A program made the position numbers and the translations under genes. 64,000 bases of DNA from Duganella guangzhouensis (GTDB taxonomy: Bacteria > Pseudomonadota > Gammaproteobacteria > Burkholderiales > Burkholderiaceae_D): positions 62,001 through 126,000 of the forward strand of contig NZ_WKJK01000012.1 in assembly GCF_009674535.1 (NCBI RefSeq). The letters are read 5' to 3'. The stretch's first letter is position 1. Each line of letters opens with the position of its first letter. Below are positions 1-8,438 of this stretch, piece by piece. A model generated the notes under the pieces. It had not been told where the DNA came from, did not search any database, and saw only the letters and a list, made by a program, of their open reading frames with translations.

Positions 1-1561
1 AAAACTCGCCGGCCGCCAGCGCGCCGCGCAGCGCGCCATCGATCATCAGCGCATCCTTGGCGGCGGCGTTCATGTCATCGTCAAACAAACGCTGCTCGCC
101 GCGCCCGGCTTTCCGCGCCTCGTACATCGCAATATCGGCATTGTGCAGCAGCGCGCCGCTGTCGGTGCCGTGCTGCGGGTAGCAGGCAATGCCGATGCTG
201 GCCGTGACGCTGATGGCGTGATACGACAGCTCAAAACCCTTGCCCATGGCGGCAATCATGGCAGAAGCACAATCCGCCCCCACGGTTTCGGCGCTACCCG
301 GCGCCAGGCCGGGGATCAGGACGATGAATTCGTCGCCGTCAAACCGGGCCAGCACGTCGGCCGGGCGCAGCAGGCGGTGCAGGCGGCGCGCCGCGCTGCG
401 CAGCAATTCGTCGCCGGCGGCATGGCCGAAGGATTCGTTGACGCGCTTGAACTTGCCCAGATCCACGCACAACACGGCACATTCCTGGCCGGCGGCGGCC
501 GCTTTTTCCACCTCTTCGGTCAGCCGCAGCGACAGCGCGTGACGGTTGAAGAAGCCGGTGATGGGGTCGATGCGGGCGGCCTGATACAGCTGATCATCCT
601 TTTTTTGGCGCTCGCTGATGTCGAGTAACTGGACCAGGCAGAACAATCTGCCGCGCTCGATGTACGGCGAACCCAGCAACTCCACCGGCAAGCGGCTGCC
701 GTTGCGCAGGGTGACGGTTGCGGTATTGGAAATGGGGTACTGGACGCCTTCGGTCTCGAAATAGCGGAAATAGGCGTCGGCCATGTCCCGGGTCAGATTG
801 GGCAGCAGATCGCAAACATGCAATCCGATCAACTCTTCAGCACTGTTAAAACCTAGCAACTTTGCACAACGTTCATTGGCAACGTGGATGTAGCCGCGCC
901 GGTCGCGTATCAAAAAGCCGTGGCTGAGGCTGTCGATAGTGCGGGCGTAACGTTGCTGGATTTCATCCTGAACCGCGTAGGTCAGGCCCAGCATCGACAG
1001 CACCTTGAACACGCTGGTGAAGACAAACCACTGCTCGTACATCTCCGGTCCAAAACTGGCGGCGCTCAACAAATCCAGGCAGCCGCGCATAATCAAGGTC
1101 CATCCCAATAAGCGATAGCGCTTATTAACGCCGATCAAACGCCGGCCAGCCCAACATAATATCAAGCCCAAACCGGCCGCACTGCCGGGCACCAGCCAAT
1201 GCGGATTGGTATTCCACAAAAAATAAAACAGGCCGCTTAATATCAGAACAATAGGCCCCATCCAGCGAATATGATGTGGACGTAATTTACCGATAAAGAA
1301 TTGGGTCCCCGCCCAATAACCGGCGATAGCCAGCGATAGCGATAAACCACATAAATATAAGCGCGTGGACAACGACAATACATCTTCAGAATTCAACCAG
1401 ATCGCTGAACCGATCATCACGGAAAACTGACCTGCGCCCCAGAATAGCGCATGCCTTTCCTTACGCTGGATTATCCAGAGGAAAATAAGCAAGGCGCTTA
1501 AAATAGTATCGGCGGAAAAATCCACCACCATCGCGATTAAATAGTCGGGGCTTGCGCTCAT
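1..1561 (-). CDS. GGDEF-EAL c-di-GMP signalling protein (partial, 3' end outside window)
   Basis: This gene runs off the left edge; about 520 codons are visible from an ATG at 1561. Residues 1-190 contain several hydrophobic membrane segments resembling a seven-helix sensor. A PAS domain follows at about 200-320, ending in a LVQLLDISERQ-type linker, then a GGDEF domain (DPITGFFNRHALSLRL ... SIGIACYPQHG) at about 330-490. The last visible residues (DDMNAAAKDALMIDGALRGA) match the start of an EAL phosphodiesterase domain. The active-site motif near residue 405 reads RFDGDEF instead of R-x-GGDEF, so cyclase activity may be lost or altered, as in many GGDEF-EAL proteins that work as phosphodiesterases. 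No strong ribosome site precedes the ATG, so the start is uncertain. The membrane part is visibly richer in A+T than the catalytic part. Confidence 0.85.
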   Translation of the reverse strand, partial: MSASPDYLIAMVVDFSADTILSALLIFLWIIQRKERHALFWGAGQFSVMIGSAIWLNSEDVLSLSTRLYLCGLSLSLAIAGYWAGTQFFIGKLRPHHIRWMGPIVLILSGLFYFLWNTNPHWLVPGSAAGLGLILCWAGRRLIGVNKRYRLLGWTLIMRGCLDLLSAASFGPEMYEQWFVFTSVFKVLSMLGLTYAVQDEIQQRYARTIDSLSHGFLIRDRRGYIHVANERCAKLLGFNSAEELIGLHVCDLLPNLTRDMADAYFRYFETEGVQYPISNTATVTLRNGSRLPVELLGSPYIERGRLFCLVQLLDISERQKKDDQLYQAARIDPITGFFNRHALSLRLTEEVEKAAAAGQECAVLCVDLGKFKRVNESFGHAAGDELLRSAARRLHRLLRPADVLARFDGDEFIVLIPGLAPGSAETVGADCASAMIAAMGKGFELSYHAISVTASIGIACYPQHGTDSGALLHNADIAMYEARKAGRGEQRLFDDDMNAAAKDALMIDGALRGALAAGEF

Positions 1562-1743
1562 GGACGGCTGGCGCCGGGAGGCGCTGTTCTTAAAGTGACT
1601 TCAGGCATTGTATGCCGAACTCAGCTGCTGGCGACAATTGCCGTACTCGAGTGTTGCCTATCGGCACATCCATGATTTGAGGGGCGGGACGCCGGTTTTC
1701 ATGCCAAAAATTAGCACGAACCAGCCAGTTTCCAGCGTAGAAG

Positions 1744-2349
1744 CTAGAAAAACAGGGAAATCGCCAACGTCCACATCACCAGCGCGATAATGCCGTCCAA
1801 AATTCTCCAGGCGGCTGGACGTGAAAATATTGGCGTTAAATAACGTGCCCCCAGGCCCAGGCTGCTAAACCATATCGTAGATGCCAACATTGCACCCAAG
1901 GCAAAATACAGCCGTCCGTTGCCATTTTGCTGGCCACCGATCGAACCTAATAACACCACCGTATCCAAATAAACGTGGGGATTTAACAGGCTGAAAGCCA
2001 GCATTGCCACAATAACCGTTTTCCGGTTCGGCGCGGTATTATTATCGATAGCAGCCATGGCGGAAGGATGTAACGCTGAGCGTGCCGCGCGCACGCCATA
2101 CCAGAATAAAAATGCCGCGCCGGCGATTTTAATCCAGAACAAAATCGCTGGCGCTTCGATAATCAGCGTCCCCATGCCGGCAACTCCGGCGGCAATTAAC
2201 ACCACATCGCATAAAATACAAATCACGATACAAGTCAGCACAAACTCGCGTTTTAATGCCTGCTTCAACAGATAAGCATTCTGCGAACCAATCGCAATAA
2301 TCAGGCTACCGCCCAAACCGATGCCTTTTAAAAATGCCGCAGCTTCCAT
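1744..2349 (-). CDS. argO: LysE/ArgO family amino-acid exporter
   Basis: A 201-residue inner-membrane protein of the LysE superfamily, probably an exporter of L-arginine or L-lysine. It has the family pattern of about six hydrophobic helices, the N-terminal IGSQNAYLLKQ stretch and the conserved LNPHVYLDT motif near the middle. I chose the ATG at 2349 because GGAGAAGGGCC lies just upstream; the frame is open further upstream but lacks a better start. A LysR-type regulator of the ArgP/LysG family is transcribed divergently 90 bp away, the classic arrangement for an amino-acid exporter and its sensor. Assignment to ArgO rather than LysE rests on the ArgP-like neighbour; the true substrate cannot be read from sequence. 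Confidence 0.85.
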   Translation of the reverse strand: MEAAAFLKGIGLGGSLIIAIGSQNAYLLKQALKREFVLTCIVICILCDVVLIAAGVAGMGTLIIEAPAILFWIKIAGAAFLFWYGVRAARSALHPSAMAAIDNNTAPNRKTVIVAMLAFSLLNPHVYLDTVVLLGSIGGQQNGNGRLYFALGAMLASTIWFSSLGLGARYLTPIFSRPAAWRILDGIIALVMWTLAISLFF

Positions 2350-2380
2350 GGCCCTTCTCCGGTGCAAAAAAGAGCCCAGC

Positions 2381-2408
2381 TTACGGCCAGTCGCAAGATA
2401 AGTATAAT
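2381..2408 (+). promoter_or_regulatory. Predicted sigma-70 promoter of argP in the argO-argP divergent spacer
   Basis: TTACGG (2381-2386) and a perfect TATAAT (2403-2408) are separated by 16 bp and lie 31 bp upstream of the argP ATG. The 90-bp spacer must also hold the argO promoter and the ArgP site. Confidence 0.5.
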
Positions 2409-2439
2409 TAATCTTATTTGCCAAGTATTAGGTGAGCTA

Positions 2440-3324
2440 ATGAGCCGCGTAGACTACCGGGGACTGGCGGCACTCGATGCCGTGATCGAATATGGCAGCT
2501 TTGACAAGGCTGCGGCGGCGCTGGCCATCACCCAGTCAGCCGTCTCGCAACGGCTGCGCATGCTGGAAAACGCCGCCGGCGAATTGCTGGTGGTGCGCAG
2601 TCAGCCGCCGCTGCCGACCGCTGCCGGGCAACGGCTGATCGCCCATTACCGCCAGGTGCGGCTGCTGGAATCGGCGCTGGACCAGCGTCCCGGCGACAGC
2701 GGCACGCCACCGGAAATCGCCATCGCCGTCAATGCCGACAGCGCCGCCACCTGGTTGCAGGAGGCGGTGTCGCCGCTGATGCTTGGCGGCGCCTGCATGC
2801 TGCAGATCCGCATCGACGATCAGGACCACACGCTGACCATGTTGCGCGAAGGCCGGGTGATCGGCTGCGTGACCAGCGAAACCACTCAGGTACCGGGCAC
2901 CACCGCCACCCCGCTGGGCGTGATGCGCTACTTGTGCGTGGCGGCGCCGGAGTTTGCCGGCCGCTGGTTCCCGGATGGCATGACGGCGCAGGCGGTGCAG
3001 CAGGCGCCAGCGCTGAATTTCGACCGCAAGGACATGCTGCAAACCCGCTTCATCGCCCGCCAGACCGGTTACACCGGCCGCTATCCGCATCATGCGCTGT
3101 CCAGCTCGGACGGTTACGTGCGCTTTGTCGAGGCCGGCTTCGGCTATGGCATGTTGCCGACGCTGCAATGCGCGCGGCAGCTGACGGCGGGAACGCTGGT
3201 CGATCTGGCGCCTGGGCAATGGCTGGAGGTGCCGCTGGTCTGGCATATGTGGGATATCCAGACCCCGTTCACGCGCGCTTTGTCCGACAACGTGATCGCT
3301 ACTGCACGCAAATGGCTGCTTTAG
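2440..3324 (+). CDS. argP: LysR-family regulator, ArgP/LysG type
   Basis: A 294-residue LysR-type transcription factor, close to the 297 residues of E. coli ArgP. The N-terminal winged helix-turn-helix (DYRGLAALDAVIEYGSF ... AITQSAVSQRLRMLE, residues 4-50) and the VRSQPPLPTAAGQ segment follow the ArgP signature closely. The rest is a periplasmic-binding-protein-like effector domain, expected to bind lysine or arginine. The ATG at 2440 was chosen because AGGTGAG lies 5-6 bases upstream and the protein then starts as ArgP does; a longer frame from 2362 would overlap the argO promoter. It is divergent from the exporter it presumably activates. Its stop overlaps by 4 bp the convergent methyltransferase gene. 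Confidence 0.9.
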   Translation: MSRVDYRGLAALDAVIEYGSFDKAAAALAITQSAVSQRLRMLENAAGELLVVRSQPPLPTAAGQRLIAHYRQVRLLESALDQRPGDSGTPPEIAIAVNADSAATWLQEAVSPLMLGGACMLQIRIDDQDHTLTMLREGRVIGCVTSETTQVPGTTATPLGVMRYLCVAAPEFAGRWFPDGMTAQAVQQAPALNFDRKDMLQTRFIARQTGYTGRYPHHALSSSDGYVRFVEAGFGYGMLPTLQCARQLTAGTLVDLAPGQWLEVPLVWHMWDIQTPFTRALSDNVIATARKWLL

Positions 3325-4385
3325 CCGCCGATCATGGCCAGCAGCTCGGCCCGCGCCCGGGCATCCCAGGCGTCCGGGTCGGGCTGGTGCAGATAGCGGG
3401 ATTCGGACGCCGGCACGCTCATCTGCGGGCCGACCCGCTGGTAAATCATCACGCTGGTCCAGGATAAGGTACCCGGCGCATGCATCTCCAGCAGCTTGAA
3501 GGCTGGATGCTTGATCGGATAGGTGGTGGTGGTCACCAGCGCACCTTCGCTCAGTTCGCGCGCCAGCTTGTCGCTGATGGCGTCCATCAGCGGCCCGAAG
3601 CAGGTGCTGTACAGAAACACCAGGCTGGCGCCGCGCACATCGACCTTGAACATATCGTTTTCGAGGAAGGCGATGCGCGCGCCCAGATCCAGCAAGTGGC
3701 GGCCGTTGGCCTGCACACCGGACGGCAGTTGCAGCGGCGTTTCCAGCGTCAGCGGCTCCGGCAGCGCCTCCAGTCCCTGACGGGCCAGCGTCAACAGGCG
3801 CACCAGCCGCTCCTGCGCCAGCCGGTGCCGGTAATTCAGCAATTCGACGCCGATGCAGCGGGTAAATGGCAGGGTCAACGCTGCCGTCATCACCACCTTG
3901 CCCAGGCCGCTGCCAAGATCGACCATCAGGCCGCCCGGCGCCAGATACGGTTTGACGGCGTCGAAGTAGTTTTCCAGCTCGAAGCGCTGCATTTCGCCGT
4001 AGATCAGGCCACCTTCCTGAATCAGCCAGTCGCGGATTTCATCGTCGGCGATGTCTTCCAGTTTGCGGAAACCGGGCAGCGGCGCCAGCTTGGGCAGCAT
4101 GCCCATCGGCATAATACAGGCTGGCAGCGTCCCGATCAGCACGTTCAGGTGCGGGCGCAGCCTTTCCAGCAGATAGTCGTGTTTAACTGGTTTTTCCAGA
4201 CAAGTACGCAGCGCGTAGCCGATTTCGAGGAAAGGCAGAAAGGGTGAGCCCGGCACCAGATCCAGCGTCGGGCGGGCGTGGGTTTCGCCGCCCTGGATAC
4301 TCTGCAACAGCGCCTCGAACACATCGGCGGGACGGCGGAAGCGCTGCACCGGCTCGACAGGGCGATTTTCGGTACGGAAATTCAT
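3321..4385 (-). CDS. SAM-dependent methyltransferase with DOT1-like core
   Basis: A 354-residue soluble protein. Near residues 150-185 it has a SAM-binding motif I (MVDLGSGLGKVVMTAAL) followed by GVELLNYRHRLAQER, and around residues 250-300 the order FLENDMFKV ... ASLVFLYSTCFGPLMDAIS ... ELSEGALVTTTTYPI. This order and spacing resemble the DOT1/KMT4 histone-lysine methyltransferase fold (DLGSGVGQ, GVE, GDF, NNFAFG, GG.IVS). Bacterial relatives exist, but their substrates are largely unknown. The first 130 residues are not recognised. The gene is convergent with argP and appears monocistronic. The methyltransferase call is strong; the DOT1 link is a pattern judgement and implies nothing about histones here. 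Confidence 0.75.
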   Translation of the reverse strand: MNFRTENRPVEPVQRFRRPADVFEALLQSIQGGETHARPTLDLVPGSPFLPFLEIGYALRTCLEKPVKHDYLLERLRPHLNVLIGTLPACIMPMGMLPKLAPLPGFRKLEDIADDEIRDWLIQEGGLIYGEMQRFELENYFDAVKPYLAPGGLMVDLGSGLGKVVMTAALTLPFTRCIGVELLNYRHRLAQERLVRLLTLARQGLEALPEPLTLETPLQLPSGVQANGRHLLDLGARIAFLENDMFKVDVRGASLVFLYSTCFGPLMDAISDKLARELSEGALVTTTTYPIKHPAFKLLEMHAPGTLSWTSVMIYQRVGPQMSVPASESRYLHQPDPDAWDARARAELLAMIGG

Positions 4386-4428
4386 CCCGATCAGGATTGC
4401 ATTTCCCGCCGTTTTTGTAAATAGAACA

Positions 4429-4788
4429 TCATGCCGGACGCAGCGGTTTTAGCATCTTTGCAACATCGTCATACACCGCCTGCCAGCCGGCCAGCTTGGG
4501 CGCGCACACCGGACAGGCTTCGAACGGGCTGCAGTCATGCTGCAGGTCGACGAAATGACGGCCGATGATCGGCTTGCCGGCATAGGTATCGGTCATCTGC
4601 GGACGCGACTTCAACGATGGCGCAGCTACGGCCGGCACGAAATCGGCGCCGCCCGGTGGCAGCCAGCGCGAGAACGCCGCTGCGTCCTTCCCTTCCGGCA
4701 CATACCAGGACTTGCGCTCGTTGTTCCAGCGCGCGCCCAGCGCCTTGGCTTCATCTTTTTCCGCGAACGGGACTTTCAAATACATCAT
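4429..4788 (-). CDS. DUF5710 domain protein
   Basis: A 119-residue protein. Residues 3-35 (YLKVPFAEKDEAKALGARWN ... KSWYVPEG) match the DUF5710 module, often found at the ends of DNA-processing or plasmid proteins. The C-terminal half contains CSPFEACPVCAPKL, three cysteines that could bind metal. The first of two tandem ATG codons (4788) is preferred because GGAG lies eight bases upstream; an upstream TTG is too close to it. The gene sits between the methyltransferase and the halogenase, all on the minus strand, with gaps over 40 bp. Function unknown. Confidence 0.65.
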   Translation of the reverse strand: MMYLKVPFAEKDEAKALGARWNNERKSWYVPEGKDAAAFSRWLPPGGADFVPAVAAPSLKSRPQMTDTYAGKPIIGRHFVDLQHDCSPFEACPVCAPKLAGWQAVYDDVAKMLKPLRPA

Positions 4789-4855
4789 GGTCAATACTCC
4801 GGGACAGCAAGACTGCCATTTTACTGTCTGGCGCCCGGATTGAGCTGATGATCCG

Positions 4856-6343
4856 TCAGGCGCGGGCGTTGGCGTTCAGGTACTCGGTGTGATCCGGCAT
4901 GCCGCTGACGGCCTTGATCACCGTCGCGCGCACCGCCGCCAGATGGGCTTGCAGCTTGTCGCGGTCCAGCGCGGCGACGAAGGGATCGTCCGTCTGCGGC
5001 ACCACGCCCAGGCCCAGCAGCATGGAAACGAACGACGGTTCCGCGAAACCATCCGGATCGTAGACCGCTACCCGCCCGCTTTCGCGGAATAGCTCGATCT
5101 GGTGCTGCAAGCTGTCCGGAATTTTCATATTGGCGCAGTAACGCCAGAATTCGCTGTCGGTCCGGTTGGTCAGCTTGTAGTGCATGATGATGAAGTCACG
5201 CACCGACTCATAGCGCTTGCTGATGAAACGGTTGAACTCATAAGCCAGCTCGGGCTTGAAATCCAGATCCGGGAAATACTGGATCAGGCTGCCGACGGCG
5301 TTTTCGATCAGGTTGATGCTGGTCGATTCCAGCGGCTCGACAAAGCCGGACGACAGCCCCACCGCCACACAATTCTTGACCCAGGACTTGCGCCGGCGGC
5401 CAGTGACGAAGCGCAGCTGGCGCGGCTCGTCCAGCGCCTTGCCGTCCAGCCCTTCCAGCAGCACGCGCTGGGCTTCGGCATCGGTGGTGAAGGCATTGCT
5501 GTAGACGTGGCCGTTGCCGGTACGGTGTTGCAGCGGAATGCGCCAGATCCAGCCGGCCGGCTTGGCGGTGGAGGTGGTGAATGGCGTGATCTTCGGCACC
5601 TTTTCGCACGGCACGGCCAGCGCGCTGTTGCACGGCAGTTGCTCGCTCCAGTCGTCGTAACCGGCGTGCAGCGCGCCTTCGATCAACAGGCCACGGAAGC
5701 CCGAGCAATCGATGAACAGCTCGCCTTCGATGCGGCGGCCATCTTTCAGCTTGAGGGCGGCGATGAAGCCGTCGTCCGGCCGCAACTCAACCTCGGCGAC
5801 AGTGGCTTCGATCCGTTGCACGCCGCGTTGCATCGACCATTCGCGCAGATAGGCGGCGTACAGGCCGGCGTCGAAGTGGAAGGCGTAGGAATACGGCGAA
5901 CTGTCCATCGGCATGGCGAAGCGCTGGTTGCGCGCCATCACGGTCGACATCGACCAGTTTTCGTACGACGGAATATTCGGGTCGGACCGCGCCAGGTGCA
6001 ACCAATGCATATACGGCGAGCGGCCATCGATCTTGGGACCGAAATCGCCAAAACCATGGAAGAAGCGATTGCCGAGCTGGCCCCAGTCCTTGAACTCGAT
6101 GCCCAGCTTGAACGAGGCCTGCGTCTTGCGGATGAAGTCGTCCTGATCCAGCCCCAACGCGGCGTTGTAATAGCGTATGGTCGGCAAGGTGGCTTCACCG
6201 ACGCCGACGGTGCCGATGTCCGGCGACTCGATCAGCACGATCTCGGCGCGCTTGCCGAGGCGTTGTACCAGCGGCGCGGCCGCCATCCAGCCGGCGGTGC
6301 CGCCACCGACAATCACGATTTTGCGTATGGTCCTGTCGCCCAT
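4856..6343 (-). CDS. Flavin-dependent tryptophan-halogenase-like protein
   Basis: A 495-residue member of the PrnA/RebH tryptophan 7-halogenase family, which uses reduced FAD, O2 and halide to halogenate aromatic rings. Visible hallmarks are the N-terminal dinucleotide motif VIVGGGTAGWMAA (residues 10-22), the segment FKLGIEFKDW carrying the catalytic lysine near residue 80, and the halogenase-diagnostic WIWRIP near residue 270. Length is close to the usual 510-540. I chose the ATG at 6343 because AAGGGG precedes it. No flavin reductase, transporter or biosynthetic cluster flanks it. In Oxalobacteraceae, Xanthomonadaceae and Caulobacterales such proteins often accompany TonB-dependent receptor and sugar-uptake loci, and their substrates are unproven, so halogenation of free tryptophan should not be assumed. 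Confidence 0.88.
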   Translation of the reverse strand: MGDRTIRKIVIVGGGTAGWMAAAPLVQRLGKRAEIVLIESPDIGTVGVGEATLPTIRYYNAALGLDQDDFIRKTQASFKLGIEFKDWGQLGNRFFHGFGDFGPKIDGRSPYMHWLHLARSDPNIPSYENWSMSTVMARNQRFAMPMDSSPYSYAFHFDAGLYAAYLREWSMQRGVQRIEATVAEVELRPDDGFIAALKLKDGRRIEGELFIDCSGFRGLLIEGALHAGYDDWSEQLPCNSALAVPCEKVPKITPFTTSTAKPAGWIWRIPLQHRTGNGHVYSNAFTTDAEAQRVLLEGLDGKALDEPRQLRFVTGRRRKSWVKNCVAVGLSSGFVEPLESTSINLIENAVGSLIQYFPDLDFKPELAYEFNRFISKRYESVRDFIIMHYKLTNRTDSEFWRYCANMKIPDSLQHQIELFRESGRVAVYDPDGFAEPSFVSMLLGLGVVPQTDDPFVAALDRDKLQAHLAAVRATVIKAVSGMPDHTEYLNANARA

Positions 6344-6493
6344 CCATGTCCCCTTATTTTGCTCATTTTTGTTATGAAACGAGTATAACGTCCGCCAAAG
6401 CGCGAAATCGGCTGTCGGCAAAAATCGAAATGTGGGTAGTTCAAAAACGTAAAGGTCGGCGCAACAAGTCGCGCGCTATGCGAAAATGGCGAC

Positions 6494-7138
6494 ATGCCTA
6501 CGATAGAACCTCTGACCCTGACCCTGGCCGAGCTGGCGGCACGCTGGCAGCTGAGCCCGCAGCAAGTGCTGCAGTCGCCGCACGCGCTGCCGATGTATTT
6601 CTACTTTGATGGTCTGGTATTCGACTTCAACGACCGCTGGCACCGCGCCAACGGCGACGCCAGCGTCCAGCAAACGCTGGACATCCACAAGACCCGGTTG
6701 TCGACGCTGGAAATCGACCTGCAGCGCCAGGCCATGCACAAGCGCGGTCTGCTGAAGCTGACGCAATGGGAAGAAACGCTGAGCGACGAGGAAATGCAAA
6801 GCCAGCAAGCCGAAGCCGACCGCCTGACGGAAGAAATCGCGCGTCTGGCGGCACAGCTGAAAAAGCGCGCCGAAGACCGCCAGCGCCGGGTCCGCAACGG
6901 CCTGCTGCGGGCGGCGCCACGCACGCTGAACGACATCGCCCAGCGCGGCCAGACCCGCTATCCGCAATTCGCCTACATGCCGCACGCCCCGCAGTCATCC
7001 AGCGGCGAAGCCGACACCATCCCGGCCGGTGCCGTGGTCGCACTGGAAGACGGCTTCCCGCTGCAGGAACTCCTGACCGAGGCCGATCTGGTGGCCTCCA
7101 TGCTGGATGTGCGCGCGGCCGAAGACAGCGTTACGTAA
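6494..7138 (+). CDS. Hypothetical protein with central coiled coil
   Basis: A 214-residue soluble protein I do not recognise. Residues 1-35 look like a small helical domain (LTLAELAARWQLSPQQVL) that could be a DNA-binding-like helix pair. A long charged heptad-rich region follows at about 70-140 (LEIDLQRQAMHKRGLL, EEMQSQQAEADRLTEEIARL), predicted coiled coil, then a disordered tail. There is no signal peptide or membrane segment. It is divergent from the halogenase gene (150 bp) and its last 8 bp overlap the convergent oxidoreductase gene. The ATG at 6494 has only a weak ribosome site. Confidence 0.6.
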   Translation: MPTIEPLTLTLAELAARWQLSPQQVLQSPHALPMYFYFDGLVFDFNDRWHRANGDASVQQTLDIHKTRLSTLEIDLQRQAMHKRGLLKLTQWEETLSDEEMQSQQAEADRLTEEIARLAAQLKKRAEDRQRRVRNGLLRAAPRTLNDIAQRGQTRYPQFAYMPHAPQSSSGEADTIPAGAVVALEDGFPLQELLTEADLVASMLDVRAAEDSVT

Positions 7139-8237
7139 GCACGATGCGCTTCTGCTCGCGCGCCGAGCGGTAGACCGCTTCGATGATGCGGATGTCGCGC
7201 AAGCCCTCCTCACCCGGTACGATCGGCTCCCTGTTGTTGATAACGCACAGCGACAGGTGGTCGAGCTGAGCCGCCCACTGCGTCTGCCCCGGCCCCGGCG
7301 GCGGCGTGATCTGGTTGCCGCGGTCCTGCCCCACCCATAGCTTGTTGCCGTCGTAGCGCGTGCCGGGCTCCAGATCAATGCGGCCCTTGTCGCCCATCAG
7401 CAGGATGTGGTTCTGGTTGGCGCTGTACATCGACATGCAGGACGCGATCACGCCGGACGGGAATTCCAGCTGGAACTCGATCATGTCCTCGACTTCGCGG
7501 AAGCGCGGATCGTTGCGGTCGGTGGTTTCCTTGGCGTAGACCGATATCGGCTCCTCGGCCGTCATGTAACGTGCCGCGTTCAGCGCGTAAATGCCGATAT
7601 CCATCATCGAACCGCCGCCAGACATGGCTTTCTTCAGGCGCCAGGAGTCCGGGTTGCCCATGGTGAAACCGTGTTCGGAGCGGAAATAGCGCAACTTCCC
7701 GATGTGGCCGGCGCGCGCCAGCCGGCGCGCTTCCAGATTGTGGGCTTCGAAGTGGCAGCGATAGCCTATCATCAGCTTCTTGCCGGCCCGCTTGCAGGCG
7801 GCGATCATCGCCTCGCACTCGGCTGACGACACCGCCATCGGTTTTTCACACATCACATGCTTGCCGGCCTTGGCGGCGCGTATCGTGTACTCGGCATGCA
7901 TGGACACCGGCAGGCAGACATAGACGATATCGATGTCCGGATTGTCCTTGATGCTGTCGAAATTCTTGTAATCGTAAATCCCGTGCTGCGGCACCCCGTA
8001 CTCAGCCGCAACGCGGCGCGCCTTGGCCGGATCGCCGCTGATCAGCGCCACCAGCTTGCTGTGCTGGCAGTTCTTGAACTGCGGAATAATCACGCCCAGC
8101 CCATACCCACCCAGGCCAACGATCGCATAACCCAGCTTGCGCCCGTCCGGTACGGCCCACGCCGGCAAGCCCACCGTCGAGGTCGTGATAGCGCTACCAA
8201 CAGCAAGCACCAGACTCCGTCGATTTCGATCAATCAT
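7131..8237 (-). CDS. Gfo/Idh/MocA oxidoreductase with Tat-type signal
   Basis: A 368-residue NAD(P)-dependent oxidoreductase of the glucose-fructose oxidoreductase/inositol dehydrogenase superfamily. It begins with a twin-arginine-like export signal (RNRRSLVLAVGSA, ending at AWA) and then the Rossmann motif YAIVGLGGYGLG. The family EKP motif (HVMCEKPMAV) is near residue 130, and the C-terminal substrate domain includes SGGGSMMDIGIYALN. Export with pre-bound cofactor is how Zymomonas GFOR works, so this enzyme is probably periplasmic and acts on a sugar. The ATG at 8237 follows GGAGGAG; the open frame extends further upstream without a better start. It is divergent from an SGLT-type sugar symporter, suggesting a shared sugar-use locus. 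Its end overlaps the convergent hypothetical gene by 8 bp. Confidence 0.85.
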   Translation of the reverse strand: MIDRNRRSLVLAVGSAITTSTVGLPAWAVPDGRKLGYAIVGLGGYGLGVIIPQFKNCQHSKLVALISGDPAKARRVAAEYGVPQHGIYDYKNFDSIKDNPDIDIVYVCLPVSMHAEYTIRAAKAGKHVMCEKPMAVSSAECEAMIAACKRAGKKLMIGYRCHFEAHNLEARRLARAGHIGKLRYFRSEHGFTMGNPDSWRLKKAMSGGGSMMDIGIYALNAARYMTAEEPISVYAKETTDRNDPRFREVEDMIEFQLEFPSGVIASCMSMYSANQNHILLMGDKGRIDLEPGTRYDGNKLWVGQDRGNQITPPPGPGQTQWAAQLDHLSLCVINNREPIVPGEEGLRDIRIIEAVYRSAREQKRIVLT

Positions 8238-8255
8238 AATGTCTCCTCCTTTTTC

Positions 8256-8291
8256 GGTGATTTTGCCACTAAAAGGATTACAAAAATCACC
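8256..8291. promoter_or_regulatory. Inverted repeat in oxidoreductase/symporter divergent spacer
   Basis: GGTGATTTTG (8256-8265) is inverted as CAAAAATCACC (8281-8291), one base longer, with a 15-base spacer. It lies 19 bp before the oxidoreductase ATG within a 201-bp divergent spacer and could be an operator or a 5'-leader hairpin. No regulator gene is adjacent. Confidence 0.4.
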
Positions 8292-8438
8292 AACCGGGGC
8301 AATGATTCTTCCTAACCGCAGTGCATAAATGCTCACAACGCGTCCGTATTCAGCAATAATGCTGGCGCACCAATAAAAATGGCAGCCGCGTCTTGCTTCG
8401 CGACCTGCTGACGAGACAACTTCATTCAAGAGCATTGC

